Shown piece after piece: positions 56,083 to 64,000 of a stretch of 64,000 nt of DNA. A program made the position numbers and the translations under genes. The DNA lies in contig JABAAB010000026.1 in NCBI GenBank assembly GCA_014238945.1, positions 186,001 through 250,000 on the forward strand, in the 5' to 3' direction. The number at the start of each line of letters is the position of its first letter. Within the stretch, counting starts at the first letter, position 1. Source of the DNA: Lysobacterales bacterium (GTDB taxonomy: Bacteria > Pseudomonadota > Gammaproteobacteria > Xanthomonadales > SZUA-36). The notes under the pieces are model-generated. The model had not been told where the DNA came from. It saw nothing but the letters and a program-made list of their open reading frames with translations, and ran no database searches.

Positions 56083-57065
56083 TCAGGTTGCTCCAGAATA
56101 TTCAACATGTCTTCAAACTCCGGATAGAGTCGCAGTGTGCTGGTCAGGTATTGATAAAACCTCGGGATCATCTCGATGTACCCTTCCTTGCCATCTCGAT
56201 AATACAGGCGGGCAAAAATCCCCACAATTTTAAAGTTACGTTGTAAACTCATCAGGTCGCAATCCCTTTGCCATTGTGAAGAATGCATGTCCAGATTCAG
56301 CATGCCAAGAAACGACTCTGTCCAATGTTCAATTTGTTCGCGGGGCCAACTGATATAGCGATCCCAGATCAAAGAGACGAAGTCATAGCTTACCGGACCT
56401 TTGACAGCATCCTGAAAATCAATGATACCTACGGTTTCCGATTTCGTTCGGAGCAGATTGCACGAATGAAAATCGCGGTGCACGAAACATTTGGGTTGCT
56501 CCAGTACCGATGTGATGACCTGATTTCGAAACACAGGCCATACTGTTTCATATTCGAATCGATTTACCGATTTTCTGTGGTGAGAAAGGTACCAGTCTGA
56601 AAACAGATCCATTTCAGAGCGGAGCAATTTGGCATCATACAGTGGTAACTTTCTGGCGCTTACATTCAGCACCATGGTCTGCATAATTTCAAAAAGATCT
56701 TTGAAATGAAAGTCAATCGACTGTCTGTTCAGCAATCCCCGATACAAGTCGTCACCGAGGTCTTCAAGTAGTAGAAAACCATGTTCGGAATTTGCGTGGA
56801 TGATCTCAGGCGCATGTAATCCGGCTGCTCTCAAACGTCGGTTGACATCCATGAATGCATTGATATCTTCGGTCGGCGGTGGTGAATCCATCAGAACCAT
56901 GGACACCCCGTTTATTTCAAATCTGAAATATCGACGAAAACTCGCATCACCTGCAACTCGGCGGAAATCTGACCGCGGGTAAACATCAATGCATTGCAGC
57001 CAGTCAGCAGCGAGGTCAAGTCGCGAATCATTTCCAGGGGTTGCTGTGGTGTCAGTTCCATCCAT
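56070..57065 (-). CDS. amgK: N-acetylmuramate/N-acetylglucosamine kinase AmgK
   Basis: 331-residue aminoglycoside-phosphotransferase-fold sugar kinase. It has FRRYFRFEINGVSMVLMDSP, the catalytic VHRDFHSCNLL and the metal site IIDFQDAVKGPVSYDFVSL. It supplies MurNAc-1-phosphate for MurU. It is first of the pair and divergent from sufR; the promoters must lie between 57066 and 57191. In Pseudomonas this pair sits by lptD; here its neighbours are the SUF genes. Confidence 0.88.
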   Translation of the reverse strand: MDGTDTTATPGNDSRLDLAADWLQCIDVYPRSDFRRVAGDASFRRYFRFEINGVSMVLMDSPPPTEDINAFMDVNRRLRAAGLHAPEIIHANSEHGFLLLEDLGDDLYRGLLNRQSIDFHFKDLFEIMQTMVLNVSARKLPLYDAKLLRSEMDLFSDWYLSHHRKSVNRFEYETVWPVFRNQVITSVLEQPKCFVHRDFHSCNLLRTKSETVGIIDFQDAVKGPVSYDFVSLIWDRYISWPREQIEHWTESFLGMLNLDMHSSQWQRDCDLMSLQRNFKIVGIFARLYYRDGKEGYIEMIPRFYQYLTSTLRLYPEFEDMLNILEQPECEP

Positions 57066-57120
57066 GATGTGAATTCTGCCGTAATCCGGTCAATGATGAA
57101 ATGTCGGTGTTGGGGTTTAA

Positions 57121-57141
57121 ATAGTACTGATATGGTACTAT
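57121..57141. promoter_or_regulatory. Palindromic operator before sufR (Rrf2-type)
   Basis: ATAGTAC-N7-GTACTAT is a perfect inverted repeat, 50 bases before the sufR start and in the divergent amgK-sufR gap. The spacing and A/T-rich flanks recall binding sites of IscR-like Rrf2 regulators, which often control their own operon. It overlaps TACTAT, a possible -10 for sufR. Confidence 0.6.
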
Positions 57142-57191
57142 ATAGCAACGGACCACAGCATTTTTTAGTATCGAAACACGGTAGAAAAACG

Positions 57192-57638
57192 ATGTTACGT
57201 ATCAGCAAATTGACCGATTACGCCATTATGCTAATGGTTGAATTACATACTTCAGATGACCAGGTGCTGAGTGCTCACAATTTGGCAGAGCGCTCCGGGT
57301 TGGAGCTGCCCACCGTGAGTAAAGTGTTGAAATTATTGGTCAATGATCATCTTGTTGCCTCTTTTCGAGGGCCAGCCGGGGGATATGCGTTTGTGCGGGA
57401 GGCCGCTGATGTCAGCGTGGCTGAAATCATATCTGCAATAGAAGGACCCATTGCAATGACCGAATGCAGTGTTGAGGCGGGCCTATGTGCCCAGGAAGAT
57501 AATTGCAGTTTGCGTGGTAACTGGCAGCGCATTAGTGTCGCAGTTGCGCGAGCGATGGAAGGAGTGTCGCTGGCCGAGATGGCCCAGCCACTACGACCGA
57601 CCAGTTCACCGTTACAAATAACCACCATGAATGCCTGA
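57192..57638 (+). CDS. sufR: SUF-system Rrf2-family transcriptional regulator
   Basis: 148-residue winged-helix regulator of the Rrf2/IscR family, SUF-associated type. It begins [19 protein letters not shown], has [17 protein letters not shown] as recognition helix, and three cysteines Cys92, Cys99 and Cys105 ([14 protein letters not shown]) as iron-sulfur ligands. It is the first gene of the sufR-sufB-sufC-sufD-sufS unit. The ATG at 57192 is chosen because upstream in-frame codons would run into the amgK gene and the operator. It probably represses the operon when its cluster is loaded. Confidence 0.93.
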   Translation: MLRISKLTDYAIMLMVELHTSDDQVLSAHNLAERSGLELPTVSKVLKLLVNDHLVASFRGPAGGYAFVREAADVSVAEIISAIEGPIAMTECSVEAGLCAQEDNCSLRGNWQRISVAVARAMEGVSLAEMAQPLRPTSSPLQITTMNA

Positions 57639-57655
57639 ATCGGATAAATGTATAC

Positions 57656-59104
57656 ATGAGCCGTGAACAATCAACTATCGACAAACGGGTAGAGCAAAAA
57701 TACCAGCATGGTTTCGTTACCGACATCGAATCGGATACGCTTGCACCCGGACTGTCAGAAGATGTTATCCGTTTTATTTCAAATCACAAGGGTGAACCGG
57801 AGTGGCTGCTGGATTGGCGCTTGAATGCCTATCGTCACTGGCTGGGGATGAGGCAACCTGAGTGGGCGCACCTGAAGATTGATGCAATTGATTTTCAGAA
57901 GATATCTTATTTTTCCGAACCGAAAGCCGACAAGGACCGTCCTCAGAGCCTGGATGAAGTAGACCCTAAATTACTTGAAACCTATGACAAACTGGGTGTC
58001 CCGCTGCATGAACGGGCACGTCTGGCAGGTGTTGCTGTTGATGCCGTGTTCGATTCCGTATCTGTGGGAACGACCTTCAAGAAGGAACTCAGCAAGGCCG
58101 GAGTGATATTTTGTTCCTTTTCTGAAGCGGTCAGGGATTATCCTGAGTTGGTTCGCAAGTACCTCGGAAGTATTGTTCCACCCCGGGACAATTTCTTTGC
58201 CGCACTCAATTCGGCAGTTTTCAGTGATGGCAGCTTTGTATTTATTCCCAGGGGTGTGCGCTGCCCGATGGAGTTGTCCACCTATTTTCGCATCAATGCT
58301 GCCGAAACCGGCCAATTTGAACGAACATTGATTATCGCTGAAGAGAACAGCCAGGTCAGTTACCTTGAAGGCTGTACAGCCCCGATGAGGGACGAAAACC
58401 AGTTGCATGCCGCAGTGGTTGAATTGATTGCCCTGGAAGATGCAAACATCAAGTATTCCACCGTACAAAACTGGTACCCGGGTGATGAACACGGCGTGGG
58501 AGGAATTTACAATTTTGTAACCAAACGCGGTGACTGCAGAGGTGCACGTTCACGAATATCATGGACCCAGGTTGAAACCGGATCAGCGATTACGTGGAAA
58601 TATCCCAGTTGTGTGCTACGCGGTGATGACTCGGTCGGCGAGTTCTATTCGGTGGCGTTAACCAATAATTATCAACAGGCAGACACCGGCACCAAGATGA
58701 TCCATATAGGCCGAAATACACGCAGTAAGATCATATCCAAGGGTATTTCGGCTGGTCAGGGGCAGAACGCATATCGGGGACTCGTCAGGATAACCCCGCG
58801 AGCCGATAACTCGCGCAATTATACGCAGTGTGACTCCATGTTGATCGGCAAGAGATGTGGTGCTCACACTTTCCCATACATCGAAGTTCGAAATCCCACC
58901 GCCAAGGTCGAGCATGAAGCGACCACTTCACGTATTGGTGAAGACCAGTTGTTTTATTGTCTGCAACGCGGAATTTCAGAGGAAGATGCGGTCTCCATGA
59001 TCGTTGACGGGTTCTGCAAACAGGTTTTCCGGGAATTGCCGATGGAGTTTGCGGTTGAAGCCAAGGCGCTGCTGGAAGTGAGCCTTGAAGGAGCGGTGGG
59101 TTGA
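57656..59104 (+). CDS. sufB: Fe-S cluster assembly protein SufB
   Basis: Scaffold subunit of the SufBC2D complex, 482 residues. It has [20 protein letters not shown], the beta-helix core, and the C-terminal cluster-related [10 protein letters not shown] and [16 protein letters not shown]. The start is the ATG at 57656, 17 bases after sufR. It accepts sulfur from SufS. Confidence 0.97.
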   Translation: MSREQSTIDKRVEQKYQHGFVTDIESDTLAPGLSEDVIRFISNHKGEPEWLLDWRLNAYRHWLGMRQPEWAHLKIDAIDFQKISYFSEPKADKDRPQSLDEVDPKLLETYDKLGVPLHERARLAGVAVDAVFDSVSVGTTFKKELSKAGVIFCSFSEAVRDYPELVRKYLGSIVPPRDNFFAALNSAVFSDGSFVFIPRGVRCPMELSTYFRINAAETGQFERTLIIAEENSQVSYLEGCTAPMRDENQLHAAVVELIALEDANIKYSTVQNWYPGDEHGVGGIYNFVTKRGDCRGARSRISWTQVETGSAITWKYPSCVLRGDDSVGEFYSVALTNNYQQADTGTKMIHIGRNTRSKIISKGISAGQGQNAYRGLVRITPRADNSRNYTQCDSMLIGKRCGAHTFPYIEVRNPTAKVEHEATTSRIGEDQLFYCLQRGISEEDAVSMIVDGFCKQVFRELPMEFAVEAKALLEVSLEGAVG

Positions 59105-59134
59105 AAAATATACTAACAATGGATAAATTTTAAG

Positions 59135-59926
59135 ATGTTGACGATCAAAAATCTGCACGCAAGTGTCGATGGCATGGAAATTCTCAAGGGCCTGGATCTT
59201 GAAGTAAACGCCGGAGAGATTCACGCGATCATGGGTCCAAATGGTGCCGGTAAGAGTACCCTCGGCAATGTACTGGCCGGTCGGGAAGGCTATGAAGTTA
59301 CCGCTGGTGAAATCATATTTCGGGGCAAGAACTTGCTGGACCTTGAACCCGAGCAAAGGGCATGTGAAGGAGTATTTCTGGCGTTTCAGTATCCGGTAGA
59401 AATTCCTGGTGTGAACAATACGTATTTTCTACGGACAGCATTAAATGCGCAGCGCAAATATCGTGGTGAACCTGAACTGGACTCAGCGGGATTTCTGCGC
59501 ATGGTTCGGGAGAAGCTGGAAATCTTGCATATCGGTGATGGCCTTTTACACCGTGCCGTGAATGAAGGATTCTCCGGTGGGGAAAAGAAACGCAATGAAA
59601 TCTTCCAGATGGCAGTACTGGAGCCCGCCCTTGCGATACTCGATGAGACGGACTCGGGTCTCGACATTGATGCCTTGAAAACAGTTGCTGACGGGGTGAA
59701 TCGATTGCGTGATGAAACACGTGCAATGTTGGTTATAACCCATTACCAGCGATTGCTGGATTACATTATTCCAGACAAGGTTCACGTACTGGCACAGGGC
59801 CGCCTGGTCGTTACCGGTGGGGCAGATCTGGCACTCAAATTGGAAGAACAGGGTTATGCCTGGCTTGAAGACGGTGGCATCGAGGCCCTGGAAACAGACG
59901 GTGCAAATGAGGGGCCCAATTCGTGA
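59135..59926 (+). CDS. sufC: Fe-S cluster assembly ATPase SufC
   Basis: ABC-type ATPase, 263 residues. Walker A GPNGAGKST (34-42), the signature GFSGGEKKRNEIFQM, Walker B LAILDETDSGLDIDALK and the switch ITHYQRLL are clear. The signature with EKKRNE is specific for SufC. Its end overlaps sufD by 4 bases. Confidence 0.98.
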   Translation: MLTIKNLHASVDGMEILKGLDLEVNAGEIHAIMGPNGAGKSTLGNVLAGREGYEVTAGEIIFRGKNLLDLEPEQRACEGVFLAFQYPVEIPGVNNTYFLRTALNAQRKYRGEPELDSAGFLRMVREKLEILHIGDGLLHRAVNEGFSGGEKKRNEIFQMAVLEPALAILDETDSGLDIDALKTVADGVNRLRDETRAMLVITHYQRLLDYIIPDKVHVLAQGRLVVTGGADLALKLEEQGYAWLEDGGIEALETDGANEGPNS

Positions 59927-61227
59927 GTGAGCTTCATACCGATTTGCAATCCGGAAACTGGTCAGGGAAAGATTTGAACTTGCCGGGGTGGGCAAAAAAC
60001 TTGCGGAAAAATGCAGCTGAGCAATTTCGTATGCATGGTTTCCCGAAACGCACGGATGAGACGTGGAAATATACCGTGTCCAGCCTACAGGACTTGCAGG
60101 ACATCCGATTGGACAGAGGTACTGACACAGGATATCCAGGTCAGTCACTAGCCCATGATTTACCCGGATCAGGATACCGGGTGAATTTACTGAATGGCCG
60201 TATGGTGGGTGTGAAGGGAACATTGCCCTCAGGGGTGAAGTTGCTGGACATGAAAGACGCTCTTGAATCTGAAACAGACGGTCTGCAATCCGTGCTGGAG
60301 ACCCTGTCAGGCTTACAAGGGAGTAGGACGTCCTCACATGGGTTTTCGGCCTTGAACACGGCAACACTGGGCGCCGGTCTGTATATCCACGTTCCGCCAG
60401 GTGTTGACGCAGGACGTATGCACTTAAACTGGGCGGTCTCCCAAGAAGAAACCACCCGTTTGATCAATTCCCGTATTTGTCTCTTAATTGAGGCTGGAGC
60501 CTCGCTCGAAATAGTAGAGCGATTTGGTAATTTACAAAATTCCACTCATACCACCAATGTTGTTGTTCAGGCTGAATTGCAGAATGGTGCGACTTTGAAT
60601 CACGTGCGGCTACAAGCGGAGCCGGACAGTGCTTGCCTGATAACGCGTACTGAAATTTCACAACTTTCCAACAGTGACTACAGTTATTTCGGTTTCGATC
60701 TGGGCGGCAGGGTTATAAGACATGACCTGCATTCCTCATTGCTGGGACCAGGAGCGAAAGCCAACCTTAATGGCGCATACCTGCTGGATGGTAATCGACA
60801 TGTAGATAATCATGCCAGGGTAGATCACATAGCGCCCGATGGTCAGAGTGATCAATATTTCCGGGGTGTTGCAAGTGGAAGTTCGAAGGCGGTTTTCAAC
60901 ACGGCAGTGTGTGTGCACCCGGGTGCCGATGGTTCACAGGCAAGTCAATCCAATGCCAATATCCTGTTATCCAAAAGGGCTGAAATCGATACCAAGCCCG
61001 AACTCGAAATTTACGCTGATGAAGTCATTGCGAGTCACGGTGCAACGGTGGGCCAACTGGACGAACAGGCCGTGTTCTATCTACGCAGCCGGGGACTGAA
61101 TGAACAACAGGCCAGGGAAATTCTGACCACCGCATTTTGCAAGTCTGTCAGCGACAGACTGGGGGATCCTGAACTGGCCACCGTAATTTCACAACGCATG
61201 ATGGATGTCATGCCGCAAGCGGATTGA
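59923..61227 (+). CDS. sufD: Fe-S cluster assembly protein SufD
   Basis: SufB-related partner of the SufBC2D complex, 434 residues. The N-terminal helical part (GFPKRTDETWKYT) is followed by the beta-helix and by HDLHSSLLGPGAKANLNGAYL and ADEVIASHGATVGQLDEQAV with the conserved histidine. The start is GTG 59923 overlapping the sufC stop (GTGA). Sequence identity among SufD proteins is low, as usual, but the position is decisive. Confidence 0.96.
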   Translation: MSELHTDLQSGNWSGKDLNLPGWAKNLRKNAAEQFRMHGFPKRTDETWKYTVSSLQDLQDIRLDRGTDTGYPGQSLAHDLPGSGYRVNLLNGRMVGVKGTLPSGVKLLDMKDALESETDGLQSVLETLSGLQGSRTSSHGFSALNTATLGAGLYIHVPPGVDAGRMHLNWAVSQEETTRLINSRICLLIEAGASLEIVERFGNLQNSTHTTNVVVQAELQNGATLNHVRLQAEPDSACLITRTEISQLSNSDYSYFGFDLGGRVIRHDLHSSLLGPGAKANLNGAYLLDGNRHVDNHARVDHIAPDGQSDQYFRGVASGSSKAVFNTAVCVHPGADGSQASQSNANILLSKRAEIDTKPELEIYADEVIASHGATVGQLDEQAVFYLRSRGLNEQQAREILTTAFCKSVSDRLGDPELATVISQRMMDVMPQAD

Positions 61228-61230
61228 CCA

Positions 61231-62481
61231 GTGGGTGAGTCAAGCCTGAAAGCCATCAACCCTGTGTTGGATATTGAAAAGATTCGTTCGGATTTTCCTG
61301 TTCTGAATCGCAAGATTCACGATAGTCCATTGGTGTACCTGGACACAGCTGCTTCAGCCCAGAGGCCGTTAAAAGTAATTGAAACGGTTGTTGATTTTTA
61401 TCGTAACTACAACGCCAACATCCATCGTGGAGTGCATACGCTCAGTCAGGAGGCAACGGCTGCCTATGAGCAGTCGCGTGAAAAAATCGCTCGTTTTATC
61501 AATGCACCTTCATCACAGGAAGTGGTTTTCACCAGGGGTACAACCGAATCCATAAACCTGGTTGCTCACAGTTTCCTGAGACCAAAGTTGCAGCCTGGTG
61601 ACGAAATTCTGATCAGTTGGATGGAGCACCATTCAAATATCGTTCCCTGGCAATTGCTTTGTGAAGAAACCGGTGCGGTATTGAAAGTCATCCCCATGAA
61701 TCAGCATGGTGAGCTGGAAATGGCTGCGCTGGAGGAAATGCTGACCGAGAGAGTCAAGTTGCTTGGGATAGTTCATGTTTCCAATGCATTGGGAACCATT
61801 AATCCCGTGGAAGACATTTGTACATTGGCTGGCCGACTAGGGGTTCCAGTTTTGGTTGACGGTGCTCAGGCCATGCCCCACCAGTCCGTGGATGTACAGA
61901 CTCTGGGCTGTGATTTTTATTGTTTTTCAGGTCACAAAATGTATGGCCCAACCGGCATTGGTGCGCTTTGGGGCCGGAGTCGGCACTTGCATTCAATGAA
62001 ACCCTACCAGGGCGGTGGGGAGATGATCCGGCATGTAACATTTGAGAAGTCCGAGTTCAATGAGGCACCTGCAAAATTTGAAGCCGGAACGCCAAACATC
62101 GCGGGGGCCATTGGAATGGGGGCAGCCGTTGATTACCTCCGGGATATTGGTATGGAAAATGTGGCTGCCTACGAGGCCGGGCTTCTGGCTTATGGAACGG
62201 AACGACTCGCAAAGATAGATGGATTCAGGATGGTTGGTACTGCCACAAAAAAAGCCGGGGTAATGTCATTCGTGCTGGCTGATATTCACGCCAATGATGT
62301 CGGTACCCTGGTTGACTTGCACGGCGTGGCAATCCGTACCGGTCACCACTGTGCGATGCCTGTCGTGCAGTTTTACGGTCTGCCCGCGACGGCAAGGGCC
62401 TCGCTCGGAATCTACAATACTTTTTCAGACATCGACATCCTGGCCGATGCGCTGGAAAAGGTAACAGGAATGTTCGCCTGA
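61231..62481 (+). CDS. sufS: Cysteine desulfurase SufS
   Basis: PLP-dependent cysteine desulfurase of the SufS/CsdB group, 416 residues. The PLP lysine is Lys236 in CFSGHKMYGPTGIGAL and the persulfide cysteine is Cys374 in IRTGHHCAMPVVQFYG. The start is GTG 61231, three bases after the sufD stop. No sufE or sufU follows; the sulfur acceptor must be encoded elsewhere. It is convergent with the EF-G-like gene. Confidence 0.96.
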   Translation: MGESSLKAINPVLDIEKIRSDFPVLNRKIHDSPLVYLDTAASAQRPLKVIETVVDFYRNYNANIHRGVHTLSQEATAAYEQSREKIARFINAPSSQEVVFTRGTTESINLVAHSFLRPKLQPGDEILISWMEHHSNIVPWQLLCEETGAVLKVIPMNQHGELEMAALEEMLTERVKLLGIVHVSNALGTINPVEDICTLAGRLGVPVLVDGAQAMPHQSVDVQTLGCDFYCFSGHKMYGPTGIGALWGRSRHLHSMKPYQGGGEMIRHVTFEKSEFNEAPAKFEAGTPNIAGAIGMGAAVDYLRDIGMENVAAYEAGLLAYGTERLAKIDGFRMVGTATKKAGVMSFVLADIHANDVGTLVDLHGVAIRTGHHCAMPVVQFYGLPATARASLGIYNTFSDIDILADALEKVTGMFA

Positions 62482-62494
62482 TTCTATTGTATTA

Positions 62495-64000
62495 CTAATC
62501 GTTATCTTTGGGTTTGTGGTCCCTGATCAGTTGTTGTTGAACATTTGATGGCACGGGGTCGTAGTGGCTGAATTCCATGGTATAGGTACCCTGGCCCTGG
62601 GTCAGGCTTTTTAGCTCGGTATGGTAGTCAGACAGGGAGCTCAATGGAATATCGGCACGGATGGTAACCAGGTTCCCGCGCAGACTTTCCGTACCACTGA
62701 TCCGTGCCCGTCGACCAGCCAGGTTACCGGTGATGTCACCCATATCCGCATCAGGCACGGTTACATCGACGTTAACTATGGGTTCCAGAATCTGTGGTCC
62801 GGCATTGTTGATTGCGTCAAGAAATGCATGGCGTCCGGCAATAACAAATGCAATTTCCTTTGAGTCCACCGGGTGAAATTTGCCGTCATAAACGGTGACT
62901 TCAACATCCTGTATGGCGTAGCCTGCAACGGCCCCCTCAGCCAGTATCTGCATTATGCCCTTCTCGACTGCAGGTATGAGGTTGTAGGGGATTGCACCAC
63001 CGACCACTTTATTGACGAACTGGAATCCCTCGCCACGAGCCTTGGGCTGAATACGCAAATACACTTCGCCGAACTGGCCCGCGCCACCGGTCTGTTTCTT
63101 GTGCCTGTAATGGCCTTCCGCTGGACGTGTGACAGTCTCCCGGTAGGCAATCCGTGGTGGTCGTGTTTTGACTTCTACCTTGTAACGCTCATACATACGT
63201 TCCAGGATGACACGCATGTGTAATTCACCCAGACCTTGCATGACGGTTTCGTTCAACTCCTGATTATGCACCACCACAAAGCACTGGTCTTCCTCCTGCA
63301 ATCGTTGCAGTGCCGTGGACAGCTTCTGTTCCTGGCCCCTGCTCTTGGTATTCACAGCTAAACCATACATCGGTTTTGGGAAATCCAACGGTTTCAGGTG
63401 GTAGTTGTCCTCATCGTGGGAATCATGCAGTACCGCATCGTAGTGGATATCATCAACCTTGGCCACGGCGCAGATATCCCCTGGAATACCGGCATCGACT
63501 TCTTCGTGTTTGCCACCCTGAATTTTGAACAGGTGACCCACTTTGAAAGGTTTACGCGCATCACCAATGAATAACATTGAATCGGACTTCACCGTACCCT
63601 GGTAAATACGGAATACACTCAGTTTGCCCACGAAAGGATCATTCGTGATCTTGAACACATGGGCAATAACATGATCGCTGGCGTTGCCAGTCGTGGGGAC
63701 TTCTTCCGCTTTTTCTCCCTCACCTTTCAAAAAGACAGGTGGGTTGCCTTCTTTCGGACTGGGTGCCAATCGGCGCAGGAAATCAAGCAGTTCCCCTATA
63801 CCAGCACCAGTTTTCGCTGATACAAAGCAGATGGGAACCAGGTGCCCTTCCCGCAACGCCTGTTCAAAGGCCGAATGCAGTTCCTCACGTGATAATTCTT
63901 CACCTTCGAGATACTTTTCCATCAGTTCTTCGTTGACTTCAACGACCTGGTCAATGATGGCTTCATGTGCTTCCGAGAGAGAAAACACGTCGGTTTCACC
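62495..64000 (-). CDS. Elongation factor G-like GTPase, EF-G2 type (5' end beyond window)
   Basis: The visible 502 residues are the C-terminal two thirds of a translation-factor GTPase of the EF-G family. The frame is open to the end of the window, so the P-loop and switch regions are missing. Seen are the end of the G domain (ICFVSAKTGAGIGELLDFLR, with SAK), domain II (VIAHVFKITNDPFVGKLSVFR), domain III and domain IV (YRHKKQTGGAGQFGEVYLRI, AGYAIQDVEVTVYDGKFHPV) and domain V. The sequence pattern resembles the second, EF-G2-type paralogue rather than the ribosomal-operon fusA, and it is not beside tufA or rpsG. Its role is not settled. Confidence 0.88.
   Translation of the reverse strand, partial: GETDVFSLSEAHEAIIDQVVEVNEELMEKYLEGEELSREELHSAFEQALREGHLVPICFVSAKTGAGIGELLDFLRRLAPSPKEGNPPVFLKGEGEKAEEVPTTGNASDHVIAHVFKITNDPFVGKLSVFRIYQGTVKSDSMLFIGDARKPFKVGHLFKIQGGKHEEVDAGIPGDICAVAKVDDIHYDAVLHDSHDEDNYHLKPLDFPKPMYGLAVNTKSRGQEQKLSTALQRLQEEDQCFVVVHNQELNETVMQGLGELHMRVILERMYERYKVEVKTRPPRIAYRETVTRPAEGHYRHKKQTGGAGQFGEVYLRIQPKARGEGFQFVNKVVGGAIPYNLIPAVEKGIMQILAEGAVAGYAIQDVEVTVYDGKFHPVDSKEIAFVIAGRHAFLDAINNAGPQILEPIVNVDVTVPDADMGDITGNLAGRRARISGTESLRGNLVTIRADIPLSSLSDYHTELKSLTQGQGTYTMEFSHYDPVPSNVQQQLIRDHKPKDND

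Overview
The window is chromosomal DNA of a Gammaproteobacterium, roughly balanced in GC, densely coded and free of recognisable insertion sequences, prophage, CRISPR or RNA genes. The gene sets hrpA-relA, yoaA-tsaB, kdsD-kdsC-lptC-lptA-lptB-rpoN-hpf-ptsN-rapZ, ibaG-murA, purM-purN, DUF2066-perM-hda and sufBCDS are typical of the class. I cannot name a genus. The three-gene transhydrogenase (split alpha subunit), the short AMP nucleosidase, the adjacent AmgK/MurU recycling genes and a sphingolipid locus argue against an enteric bacterium.

Layout. 1-15.0 kb: threonine aldolase (cut by the window edge), RNA helicase HrpA, ppGpp synthetase RelA, PBP1b, a TPR lipoprotein, the YoaA helicase, TsaB, a LysE-type exporter and a secreted serine hydrolase. 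15.7-31.8 kb: an island of lipid genes. 31.9-41.8 kb: mgtE, then a long leftward block for lipopolysaccharide (Kdo synthesis and the LptC/LptA/LptB bridge), sigma-54 and the nitrogen PTS. 42-50.5 kb: ibaG-murA, a BepA-like protease, purMN, DUF2066-perM-hda and AMP nucleosidase. 50.6-57.1 kb: a DUF3352 lipoprotein, transhydrogenase and MurNAc recycling. 57.2-62.5 kb: sufR-sufBCDS behind a palindromic operator. The window ends inside an EF-G-like gene.

The most interesting region is 15.7-31.8 kb. It combines a fatty acyl-AMP ligase, an acyl carrier protein, a serine-palmitoyltransferase-type oxoamine synthase, an epimerase-type reductase and, at the far end, a GNAT-fold acyltransferase. These are the recognised parts of a bacterial ceramide pathway (Caulobacter spt/cerR/bcerS type). 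Between them lie what look like headgroup and export genes: a Tam41-like nucleotidyltransferase, a CDP-alcohol phosphatidyltransferase with an extra N-terminal domain, two further nucleotidyltransferases, a GMC oxidoreductase, a metallophosphoesterase, a MOP-type flippase, and an LptF-LptG pair with an OstA-type periplasmic protein. The last three sit apart from the canonical lptCAB genes 11 kb away. I read the region as one system that makes a phosphosphingolipid, flips it and carries it to the outer membrane by an Lpt-like route. The enzyme families are seen in the sequence; the lipid product, the headgroup and the dedicated export are inference.
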